Of a DNA stretch of 32,870 nt, positions 16,620 to 24,353 are shown in pieces (position 1 is the first letter of the stretch; every line of letters begins with the position of its first letter). The translations under genes and the position numbers were made by a program. The DNA lies in the NCBI RefSeq assembly GCF_035916875.1, contig NZ_JAXUHN010000033.1, positions 1 through 32,870 of the forward strand, in the 5' to 3' direction. Below the pieces are notes generated by a model. It did no database searches and had not been told where the DNA came from. It saw only the letters and a list, made by a program, of their open reading frames with translations. This DNA comes from Methylomicrobium sp035916875 (GTDB taxonomy: Bacteria > Pseudomonadota > Gammaproteobacteria > Methylococcales > Methylomonadaceae).

Positions 16620-17017
16620 TCCTTATAACTCACTGCAACAAACCCCCAAAACATCAGGCCGGTTTTTTTGACAAAAAACTTGCCTACCGCGCACCAGCGA
16701 AACCCGCTAAACTCATCCAAGACACCACCCAACAGACTGGCTAAAAATTAGCCATTCAGCGGCCTTTTTGTTTTCAAGTGCCCCATTTAAACACAACTAA
16801 ATTTATACCCCTTATTTATCAAAAGCTAGAAGAATAACAACAAGGGATATTATATCCTTCGATTGCTGGATATTGTGCTTTGTTGTAGTATTTCACCGCA
16901 GCAAAAAAAACGGGCCTGGAAGTGCTACCAACACCGCCAGACCCTAACCACCACTTAACAAGCAGGGTTAAGCAATGGCTACCGCAGATTATACCGCCAT
17001 TGCCCCAAGGGGATAAT
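16620..17017. other. Gap between island left end and integrase
   Basis: About 400 bases without a gene. It holds one hairpin, TGGCTAA-AAA-TTAGCCA (16738-16754), shortly followed by a T-rich stretch near 16765-16774 that could end transcription. A good ribosome site, AAGGGG (17007-17012), precedes the integrase start. I see nothing else. Confidence 0.5.
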
Positions 17018-18093
17018 ATGGCGACCATCGAAAAACGAACAGCCGAAAATGGCGAAACATCCTATCGGGTTAAAGTCAGACTCAAAGGCTACCCGGCGCA
17101 ATCCGCAACCTTCCAACGGCCGACCGATGCCAAGAAATGGGCAACGGCTACCGAATCCGCAATCAGGGAAGGCCGACACTTTAAAGCGGCCGAAGCCAAA
17201 AAACACACATTTGCCGAGATGGTGGACAGATACATTAAAGACGTTCTGCCTACGAAACCGAAGCAGGCCGACAAGCAAGCAATGCAGCTTGAATGGTGGA
17301 AAACCAAATTAGGCCCGTATGTTCTGGCCGATGTTACCCGTCTTTAATTGTTCAATGCCGAGATGAATTAGCCACGGGAATAACGTATCGAGGAACGCAA
17401 CGAAGCCCCGCAACAGTGGTTCGATACATGGCGGCCTTATCTCATGCGTTTGGAGTCGCTGTTAAGGAATGGCAATGGCTCGAAGATTCACCCATGCGGA
17501 AGGTTAAAAAACCCAAGGAATCACGCGGCCGTGTCCGATTTCTGGACGATGACGAACGGGAAAGGTTTTTAATCGCTTGCAAGGAATCATCAAACGCTTG
17601 GCTTTATCCTTGCGTCATCCTGGCACTGTCTACTGGGATGCGCCAAGGTGAGCTTATGGGCTTACGCTGGCCGGATGTTGATTTAAAAGTCGGCGCAATC
17701 ATACTGCACGAAACCAAGAACGGCGAAAGACGGCGCGTACCGCTGTCCGGCTTGGCGCTGGAACTGCTGCATGAACATGCTAAGGTTAGGCGACTTGATA
17801 CCGATTTGCTATTCCCAGGCAACATAAACGCACAAAAGCCGATTGACTTAAGAAGTGCCTTTGAGAATGCCCTGAAACGCGCCGAAATCAATGATTTTCA
17901 TTGGCATGATTTACGGCATTGCACTGCGTCATATCTAGCGATGAACGGCGCGTCACTGGCCGAAATCGCCGAAGTATTGGGGCATAAAACCTTGGCGATG
18001 GTGAAGCGCTATGCCCATTTGAGCGACGGTCATGTTTCAAGTGTAGTTGCCGCAATGAATGCCAAGATTTTCGGGGCCAGTAATGGGCGATAA
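17018..18093 (+). pseudogene. Frameshifted tyrosine integrase
   Basis: A phage-type integrase in two frames. The first part (17018-17347, from MATIEKRTAENGETSYRVKV) has the N-terminal arm-binding and SAM-like regions and runs out at a TAA after LADVTRL. The second frame continues without a gap in homology (PSLIVQCRDELATG...) to 18093. Reading ACC CCG TCT instead of ACC CGT CTT restores the protein, so one C is missing in the CCC run at 17337-17339. The catalytic domain is whole: Arg in STGMRQGELMGLRW, HDLRH box, LGHKTLAMVKRYAHL with the nucleophile Tyr. A homopolymer sequencing error could give the same picture. Start chosen for AAGGGG six bases upstream. Confidence 0.85.
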
Positions 18094-19033
18094 ATTTTCG
18101 TGGATCAGAGCCAAGGACTTCGACAAAAGCTTAGAGGGTGAAAATTGGCCGCAAGCGCTTAGCCTGGAACAAATTGCAAATTTGCATTTCACCCATGATA
18201 AAGACAATCGCAAGATCCTGTTAAGTTCATTGCGCGACGCAATAGGAAGTGGCGATCTTGAATTTGATGACATTGGCGTGATTTGTTCTTGGAATTACAA
18301 CTCTTCTGTGGCAGTCGGCTACGCTGCTTCACTTATCCGTTCCTATCAAAGAATATTGGAAATGCACAGGGAATCGCGTGGAAGTGAATTGATAAATGGA
18401 CATCAACCCGCTTGCGGATGGGGCGCATTATTGAGAGGGATTAAGCCGGGTGAAACCAAAAGACTCGACCAACATGCTTGCGGTTGCGAAATCTAATGCA
18501 AGGTTGAAAAGCTTTATCAGAATGGTTTACCTCAACGCTGGCAGGTGAAAGGTGCGCATCCGGACGGATTGGAAATCGATTTTTCATGTTCCGCAGCCCC
18601 GTTGATAGCAGCCTATAAATACCGGGATTTTTGCGCAATGTATGGCGTTCCGGCTTCCGATGATTCATTGATATGCGCTTGGGAGAAAAGTTGTTTGTCG
18701 GTAATCGAACGGATAAATGAACCGCCAATAACCGAGACTGACGACCAGGAAGCAGCAAATAAGCTGGTAGAAGGTTTTACGTCGAGGCCGCGAAAAAAAT
18801 CAGAAAAGCGCCAAGACAATTTAACCAAGGCAATAGTGGCCGCTTGCAAATCATTCGGCAAGAAACCTCCTTTTGAAGAACTTTGGAAGTTTTTTCAAGA
18901 TGGTAAGGATGAAACCGACGTCATTGCAGATTATACGGACACCCATTTAACTTGGCGATCCACCAAAGGGAAGCTTAAAGATACACAAAAGGAAAGCGTA
19001 GCGAATCGATTATCACGTCTAAATTTCCCATAG
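18083..19033 (+). pseudogene. Unknown island gene with an in-frame stop
   Basis: One reading frame of about 316 codons split by TAA at 18494-18496. The upstream part begins MGDKFSWIRAKDFDKSLEGENW, overlapping the integrase end by 11 bases, and ends QHACGCEI. After the stop the same frame goes on CKVEKLYQNGLPQRWQVKG and runs to 19033, with a lysine-rich stretch (RPRKKSEKRQDNLTKAIVAACKSFG) and the end VANRLSRLNFP. No start with a good ribosome site follows the stop, so a single damaged gene is more likely than two genes. I do not recognise the family. Cysteines cluster around the break (ACGWG, ACGC). Confidence 0.65.
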
Positions 19034-19046
19034 TCACACCTTTAAT

Positions 19047-19076
19047 CACGGGTATTGAACAGAAGCTATACCCGTG
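19047..19076. repeat. 9-base perfect inverted repeat
   Basis: CACGGGTAT (19047-19055) and ATACCCGTG (19068-19076) enclose 12 bases, 14 bases after the end of the unknown gene. There is no T-run. It may be an operator for the replication-module operon that follows, or a transcript-end hairpin. Confidence 0.5.
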
Positions 19077-19090
19077 AAACGCATCTGCAT

Positions 19091-19145
19091 AATTCACCGC
19101 AAGCCGCCAAAAACAGCGGCGAACCATGTTTAATTTAGGTGAATT
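19091..19145 (+). promoter_or_regulatory. Nested inverted repeats covering a ribosome site
   Basis: AATTCACC (19091-19098) pairs with GGTGAATT (19138-19145), which ends at the base before the ATG of the next gene and includes its AGGTG ribosome site. A second stem, GCCGC/GCGGC (19103-19107 and 19116-19120), is nested inside. In RNA this would hide the ribosome site; in DNA it could be an operator. Confidence 0.5.
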
Positions 19146-19379
19146 ATGAATTCCGTAAACCAAGCCGAAACCCAGCAAAAACAACCTTCATCCCGCCTGA
19201 TCCCCGTGCCGGAATGGAACAACCACCATTCCTGGCCGCCCATCGGCGGCTTGCGCCATTTGATTTTCAATGCGGAAACCAACGGCTTCGCAACCGCCTT
19301 CAAACGTGTCGGTCGTCGCGTGCTGATAGACGAAGCCGAATTCTTCAATTGCATTGCAAAACAAAACGGGGACAAATAA
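19146..19379 (+). CDS. Small DNA-binding protein, AlpA/excisionase-like
   Basis: 77 residues. The middle reads HHSWPPIGGLRHLIFNAETNGFATAFKRVGRRVLIDEAEFFNCI, which has the form of a MerR/AlpA-type helix-turn-helix with a short wing (VGRRVLID), as in excisionases and AlpA regulators of satellites and islands. Its stop overlaps the next start (TAATG), so it is coupled to the CHC2 gene. Likely roles are transcription control of the integrase or replication operon, or directionality of excision. Start chosen because AGGTG lies just upstream and the frame is compact. The fold is inferred from sequence shape, not a clear family match. Confidence 0.7.
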   Translation: MNSVNQAETQQKQPSSRLIPVPEWNNHHSWPPIGGLRHLIFNAETNGFATAFKRVGRRVLIDEAEFFNCIAKQNGDK

Positions 19380-19744
19380 TGACCCACAAAAAACAACAAA
19401 ACCCCGCGCCGGCGGCAATCCGGGCGGGGTTTTCAGGCGCAAAGCCTATTACAAAGCTCAATTCAGATTATATCAAAAACAGCATTAACCCTCTGGACTT
19501 TTACCGCTCAGTGTTGGGCGAATTGCATAAACAAGGCCGCCGTGGCTGGATAGACGGCGGACTTTGCCCATTTCATACCGATACAAAGCCGGGAAGCTTT
19601 CGTATCAACACAACAACAGGCGCGTTCAAGTGCTTTGCTTGCGGCCATGCCGGCAGGGACATCATTGCGTTTACGCGCTTGGTTTATGATTTGAGTTTCA
19701 AAGATGCGTTGGCGCAACTATCACGGGATTGGGGGTTATCATGA
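19379..19744 (+). CDS. CHC2 zinc-finger (primase-type) protein
   Basis: 121 residues beginning MTHKKQQNPAPAAIRAG. The CHC2 zinc ribbon of DnaG-type primases is clear: Cys63 and His66 (GGLCPFHTDTKPGSFRIN) with Cys85 and Cys88 (GAFKCFACGHAGRDIIAF). The rest (LVYDLSFKDALAQLSRDWGL) matches the family helix. No catalytic domain follows in the same chain; the next gene, overlapping by ATGA, carries the TOPRIM part. The two together look like a primase split in two. The start at 19379 overlaps the stop of the upstream gene; a longer frame exists but would run through that gene. Confidence 0.9.
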   Translation: MTHKKQQNPAPAAIRAGFSGAKPITKLNSDYIKNSINPLDFYRSVLGELHKQGRRGWIDGGLCPFHTDTKPGSFRINTTTGAFKCFACGHAGRDIIAFTRLVYDLSFKDALAQLSRDWGLS

Positions 19745-21924
19745 CTGCATTGCCTTTGAGCTATAACGGTAAGCCGCTGGTGCATCAATGGACATACCGC
19801 GCCGCAAATGGTGAGGTTCTAGGCTACGTTGGACGCTATCAGCAAGGCAGCGATAAAAAAGACGTGGTTCCATTCTTCAAGTGTAACGGCTCGGGTTACC
19901 TGGCTGGTCATTCTGAACATAACCGGCCCTTATTCGGGCTTGAAAAACTGGCGAAGCATCCAAAAGACGAAGTCGCTTTCATTTTTGAAGGTGAAAAATG
20001 TGTAGCGGCGGCGCATAGTCTGCGCATTACTGCGGTTACCTCGCCTGGCGGTGCGAACGCCGCTGATAATGCCGATTGGACGCCGTTGAACGGTATCAAA
20101 ACGGTCTGCTTGATACCTGACAAAGATGAACCCGGCGAGCATTATGCGCGGAATGTCGTTCAGGCACTTCTGGCACTGGATAATCCGCCCGAAATCAAGA
20201 TATTGCGTCTGCCGGAAATAGCCGAAGGCGGCGACATTATCGACTGGTTGCAAATGTGGCTGGACGATTGGGACGGTTACAGCGCCGTTCCTGAAATCGC
20301 GGTTAGTGGCTTGCGCGATGAACTCAAGGAATTGCTGAAAACCGCCGAGCCTGTGCCGCAAGACTGGCTGAAACCCGCTAGCAGTGCCAGCGACTGGCCG
20401 GAATTGTCAGTGCTGGAAGTGCCGTTAAAGCCTGTGCAAGAACTTCGCCGCGAACTGCTGCCGACTGCCTACGCGCCTTGGCTTGACGACGTTGCCCACC
20501 GGATGCAGTCCCCGTTGGATTTTGCCGCTGTGACCGCGTTGGTTATCACCGGATCGGTGATCGGTGCGGGGTGCGGTATTCGGCCGAAACAAAAGGACGA
20601 TTGGGAAGTAGTTCCAAACTTATGGGGCGCATGTATCGGCCGGCCTTCGGTGGTGCTGAAAACCCCCAGCATGAAAGAACCCTTGCAAATGCTTGACCGC
20701 TTGCAAGCAGAAGCCGGCAAAGCCTTTGAGCAAGCCAAGGCCGAACATGAATTTAACGCTTTAGCGAATAAAGCCATGCTGGACGACTTGAAAGGACAAA
20801 TCGCCGGCAAAGCCAAAGGTAAAGGCAGGGATAAAGTGGTAGACCCCACCGACATGGCAAAGCTCAAGGTCGATTATCTGGAATTGACGGCAAATGCCGA
20901 ACCGGAACCCGTGCGGCGTTTATTCAAAACCAATGAAACCAGCGTCCAAAGCCAGACCGTATTACAGGCGCAAAACCCGCGCGGCATTTTAACGTTCCGC
21001 GACGAATTGACCGGCTTGCTGGTCCGCTGGGAAAGAGAAGACTATCAGGACGAACGCGCCTACTTTCTCGAAGGCTGGAACGGCAACGGCAGTTACACCG
21101 ATTTCAAAATAGGGCGCGGACTGACCGAAGCGCCGAATATCTGCATTTCAGTGCTGGGCGGCATACAGCCGGACAAGCTCAAACGCTATCTGGCGCAGAC
21201 CTTCAACGGCGGCAATGACGGATTGATGCAGCGGCTACAATTGGCGGTCTGGCCGGACGAACCGAACAAATGGGAATTGATCGATAAATATCCCCACCAG
21301 GAAGAAAAAAATCGCGTCATTGACATCTTGCGCACCCTGGCGGATGCAGATTTTAAGCAATACGGCGCGCTGCAAGGCGAACATGACGCCAAGCCGTATT
21401 TCCGCTTCGATGCTGCCGCGCAAGCCGTGTTTAACGCATGGCTCAGCGATTTGCAGTTGAACCGCTTGCCCACCGAAGAAAACCCGTTGATGTGCGAGCA
21501 TTTGGGAAAGTATCGCAGCCTAATGCCGTCCTTGGCGCTGATTTTCCACCTGATCGAATGTGCCGATGGAAAGGCTTCGGGAATGGTCACCGAGCAAGCG
21601 GTAACGCTTGCTGTGCAATGGTGCGGCTATTTGGAAAGCCACGCCCGGCGCATTTACGGCATGTGCATGGCGCCGGAACGGGAAGCGGCGGCGATCCTGG
21701 CAGGACACATCAAGGATGGTAAATTGCCCAATCCATTTACCGCCCGCGACGTGTACCGCAAGCACTGGCAAATGCTGGACGACAGGGCAAAAACCGAAGC
21801 AGCTTGCGCTGTTTTGGAAGACGAAGACTGGTTAAGAAAAATTCGTAAAAAAGCCGAAATCGGCCAAACGCCGTTGCCGGAATATTGGATTAATCCCGCC
21901 GCGTTAAAACCAAAAACAGCCTAA
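19741..21924 (+). CDS. TOPRIM and DUF3987 protein (primase-helicase-like)
   Basis: 727 residues from MTALPLSYNG. The N-terminal part has a TOPRIM-type core: FEGEK (Glu83, Glu85) then IPDKDEPG (Asp127, Asp129), as in primases. From about residue 240 comes DUF3987, with VPNLWGACIGRPSVVLKTPSMKEPL as its P-loop-like segment (Gly300 to Lys307-Thr308; the usual Gly before Lys is Leu). Next come TFRDELTGLLVRWERED (a possible Walker B) and YFLEGWNGNGSYTDFKIGRG. Such proteins replace helicase or primase in phages, satellites and islands. It overlaps the CHC2 gene by four bases, so zinc, TOPRIM and ATPase parts are made together, probably to replicate the element after excision. Biochemical activity is inferred. 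Confidence 0.88.
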   Translation: MTALPLSYNGKPLVHQWTYRAANGEVLGYVGRYQQGSDKKDVVPFFKCNGSGYLAGHSEHNRPLFGLEKLAKHPKDEVAFIFEGEKCVAAAHSLRITAVTSPGGANAADNADWTPLNGIKTVCLIPDKDEPGEHYARNVVQALLALDNPPEIKILRLPEIAEGGDIIDWLQMWLDDWDGYSAVPEIAVSGLRDELKELLKTAEPVPQDWLKPASSASDWPELSVLEVPLKPVQELRRELLPTAYAPWLDDVAHRMQSPLDFAAVTALVITGSVIGAGCGIRPKQKDDWEVVPNLWGACIGRPSVVLKTPSMKEPLQMLDRLQAEAGKAFEQAKAEHEFNALANKAMLDDLKGQIAGKAKGKGRDKVVDPTDMAKLKVDYLELTANAEPEPVRRLFKTNETSVQSQTVLQAQNPRGILTFRDELTGLLVRWEREDYQDERAYFLEGWNGNGSYTDFKIGRGLTEAPNICISVLGGIQPDKLKRYLAQTFNGGNDGLMQRLQLAVWPDEPNKWELIDKYPHQEEKNRVIDILRTLADADFKQYGALQGEHDAKPYFRFDAAAQAVFNAWLSDLQLNRLPTEENPLMCEHLGKYRSLMPSLALIFHLIECADGKASGMVTEQAVTLAVQWCGYLESHARRIYGMCMAPEREAAAILAGHIKDGKLPNPFTARDVYRKHWQMLDDRAKTEAACAVLEDEDWLRKIRKKAEIGQTPLPEYWINPAALKPKTA

Positions 21925-21929
21925 ATAGT

Positions 21930-21974
21930 AAGTGCCAGAAGTGACAGAAAGCTATTCCGGCACTTCTGGCACTT
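21930..21974. repeat. 14-base perfect inverted repeat after the DUF3987 gene
   Basis: AAGTGCCAGAAGTG (21930-21943) and CACTTCTGGCACTT (21961-21974) are exact complements around 17 bases. Each arm overlaps imperfect 9-base tandem units (AAGTGCCAG, AAGTGACAG). There is no T-run, so it is not a classical terminator. Sitting just after the primase-helicase-like gene, it could be an origin element or a transcript-end hairpin. Confidence 0.6.
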
Positions 21975-22078
21975 GCCTCTTCAGGTATTTTGACACAACG
22001 GAGGAAGGACAACGGTTAAAATAATTAAATTAACAAAATTCTATATCCACTGACCCAAATTAGCATTCAACTAAAATA

Positions 22079-24322
22079 ATGACCCTAAGCATACGACGCA
22101 AAGAAGGAAAAATTTTCAGCCATGTCCGTCAAAAATGGTTGGTGGAAACGCCCGAAGAAGGTGTACGTCAAGAATACCTTGGCGTGCTGCTAAACGAATA
22201 CGGCTTTGCCATCGAGCAAATCGGCGAAGAACTTGAAGTCACGGGGCGCGGCTCGGGCCAAGCGCGCGCCGATTTCGTGATTTGGCGCACCGCCCAAGAT
22301 AAGGCCGACCAGAAAGCGCCGTTCATTATCGTCGAATGCAAGGCGGACAACGTCACCATTTCCGGGCGCGACTACAGCCAGGGCGAGAATTACGCGCGGC
22401 TCACGGACGCGCCGTTTTTCGTTACTCACAACCGGCGCGAAACTAAATTCTGGCGCGTGCGCAAGGATCGTATGCCCGGTTATATTGAGGAAATCCAAAA
22501 TATTCCTCATGCCGATGCTTCGGATAAAGAAATCAAGGAACTGATTGAAAAACTGAAAGTATTCAAGGAAGACGAATTCGCCGACCTGCTGCACAAGTGC
22601 CACAACATCATCCGCAACCGCGAACATCTCGACCCAGCCGCGGCGTTCGATGAAATCGCCAAAATCCTTTTCGTCAAGACTGGCGTAGAACGCCGCTTAA
22701 AATCTGGTAAGCAGCGCAAGAACTTGTTTACCGCCGACTTCCTCGACGAACAAAAGGTTGTTCACGACGACCCGATGAACGTCTTATTCGACCAGACTAA
22801 GCGCGAATTCAAGGCCGACCGGATTTTCACCAATGACGACCGTATCGCTCTGAAGTTCAATACTTCCCGTGCTATCGTCGAAGAACTGGAAAAATACAAT
22901 CTTTCCGATACCAGCGAAGACATCAAAGGCATTGCTTTTGAGCGCTTTCTGGGGCGCACTTTCCGGGGAGAAATCGGGCAGTTCTTTACCCCGCGCCCGA
23001 TCGTCGAATTCATGATCCAGATGATGGAACCCAAGGAAGGCGACATTGTTTGCGATCCGGCTTCCGGTTCCGGCGGTTTCCTGATCCGCTTTTTTGAACT
23101 GGTCCGCCAGCAAATTTATGCCGACGCCGACCGCGAATACCAAGAATTCAAGGCCGCCATCGACGCCGGCGAGCAAACGCCGGAAGAAAAAGCCGATGCG
23201 TTGCGGAAAAAATATGCTCTCATCCAGGTTGAGCTGGATCAGCACATAAAAGATACGCGCCTATGGAAACTCGCCAACCGCTGCATTTACGGCACCGACG
23301 CTAACGAGCGCATGGCGCGCACCAGCAAAATGAACATGATCATGCACGGTGACGGCCACGGAGGCGTGCATCATCAAAACGGCTTCATCAACGTCAACGG
23401 CATTTTCGAAGGCCGCTTCGACATCATCTTGACCAATCCACCGTTCGGCGCCAACGTCGAAGGCACCGACCATGTGGAAGAAGCGCAAGTCACCGTGCCG
23501 GAGGAAATCGCCGAGCAATACCGCAAGGCGTACGGCTCAGCCTACGACCAAGCCCAAGCTCGCGTCCAGGCCGCAAAAGGTAAACCTATCGCCAGCCTGT
23601 TCAAATTGCCGAAGGCAGAAACCAGCAAGATCAAGACCGAAATCCTGTTCATCGAACGCTGCCTCGATTTGCTCAAGCCTGGCGGGCGGCTCGGCATCGT
23701 GTTGCCGGAAGGCATTTTCAACAACCCGTCGCTGACCTACGTGCGTGAATTCGTCGAAGACCGCGCCTTTGTCCGTGCGGTTCTCAGCTTGCCGCAGGAA
23801 ACCTTCATGTCTTCCGGCGCGAGCGTCAAGGCGTCGCTGCTGTTCCTGCAAAAATTCAATACGCAAGAAAAGGCCGATTTCGACGCCAAACAACAGGCCG
23901 CGCTGGCCGAAGTGGAAGCGCAATATGCCGATGAAAAAGCTGCACTCAAAGCGATTGCGGACAAACCGCGCCATAAACTAAGCGATTTCAGCAGCGACAA
24001 GAAGCTGCCACCGGACGAAAAAAAGCGCCTGCAAGCGCAAGTGGACGCCGCCAACGCCCAGTTGAAGGCGGAGAAGGCGGAAGCCGCTGCCAAGCTCAAG
24101 GAACTGCAAACGCGCATCGCGCAACAGGCGCGGGCGCTGTTGAAGCAGCGCTTCAACTATCCGGTGTTCCTCTACGAAGCGGAAAAAGTCGGCATCAGCG
24201 CCACCGGCGAGGTGGACGCCAACGAACTCTATCCGAACGAACGCCTGCCCGCCGGCATTGATAAGACGGCGGTCGAGCTTTTCCGGGAATTCAGGAAAGA
24301 CCCCACGCCTTTTTTCGTCTAA
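22079..24322 (+). CDS. Restriction endonuclease-N6-methyltransferase fusion (BcgI-like)
   Basis: 747 residues joining cutting and methylation in one chain. Residues 20-130 are an HsdR_N-like nuclease: Asp65 (QARADFVIWR) and Glu86-Cys87-Lys88 (FIIVECKAD) make a PD-(D/E)xK site. From about 270 follows a type I-style N6-adenine methylase: GQFFTPRPIVEFM, SAM motif DPASGSGGFL (Asp326) and catalytic NPPF (453-456). Residues 600-700 are strongly charged, probably coiled coil. There is no separate HsdR translocase in the window, so with the following specificity gene the layout matches type IIB enzymes such as BcgI (RM chain plus S chain) better than classical type I. It follows an AT-rich gap and lacks a clear ribosome site. 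Confidence 0.88.
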   Translation: MTLSIRRKEGKIFSHVRQKWLVETPEEGVRQEYLGVLLNEYGFAIEQIGEELEVTGRGSGQARADFVIWRTAQDKADQKAPFIIVECKADNVTISGRDYSQGENYARLTDAPFFVTHNRRETKFWRVRKDRMPGYIEEIQNIPHADASDKEIKELIEKLKVFKEDEFADLLHKCHNIIRNREHLDPAAAFDEIAKILFVKTGVERRLKSGKQRKNLFTADFLDEQKVVHDDPMNVLFDQTKREFKADRIFTNDDRIALKFNTSRAIVEELEKYNLSDTSEDIKGIAFERFLGRTFRGEIGQFFTPRPIVEFMIQMMEPKEGDIVCDPASGSGGFLIRFFELVRQQIYADADREYQEFKAAIDAGEQTPEEKADALRKKYALIQVELDQHIKDTRLWKLANRCIYGTDANERMARTSKMNMIMHGDGHGGVHHQNGFINVNGIFEGRFDIILTNPPFGANVEGTDHVEEAQVTVPEEIAEQYRKAYGSAYDQAQARVQAAKGKPIASLFKLPKAETSKIKTEILFIERCLDLLKPGGRLGIVLPEGIFNNPSLTYVREFVEDRAFVRAVLSLPQETFMSSGASVKASLLFLQKFNTQEKADFDAKQQAALAEVEAQYADEKAALKAIADKPRHKLSDFSSDKKLPPDEKKRLQAQVDAANAQLKAEKAEAAAKLKELQTRIAQQARALLKQRFNYPVFLYEAEKVGISATGEVDANELYPNERLPAGIDKTAVELFREFRKDPTPFFV

Positions 24323-24353
24323 GCCCCGCCGCCGAAAATGGTGTGCGGGGCTT
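24321..24353 (+). promoter_or_regulatory. Hairpin at the methylase-specificity gene junction
   Basis: AAGCCCCGC (24321-24329) and GCGGGGCTT (24345-24353) are exact complements around 15 bases. The left arm overlaps the methylase stop codon and the right arm covers the first codons of the GTG start at 24343. It may tune how much specificity subunit is made, or it may mean the true start is ATG 24373. Confidence 0.45.

Noticed and set aside
16403..16732. Minus-strand frame of 109 codons over the tRNA and att region
   Set aside because: It reads through the tRNA gene on the wrong strand, and a similar frame at 28768-28962 exists only because the att text is repeated.
19139..19378. N-terminal extension of the CHC2 protein
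   Set aside because: It would overlap the whole AlpA-like gene in another frame; the start at 19379 fits the TAATG overlap and the domain.
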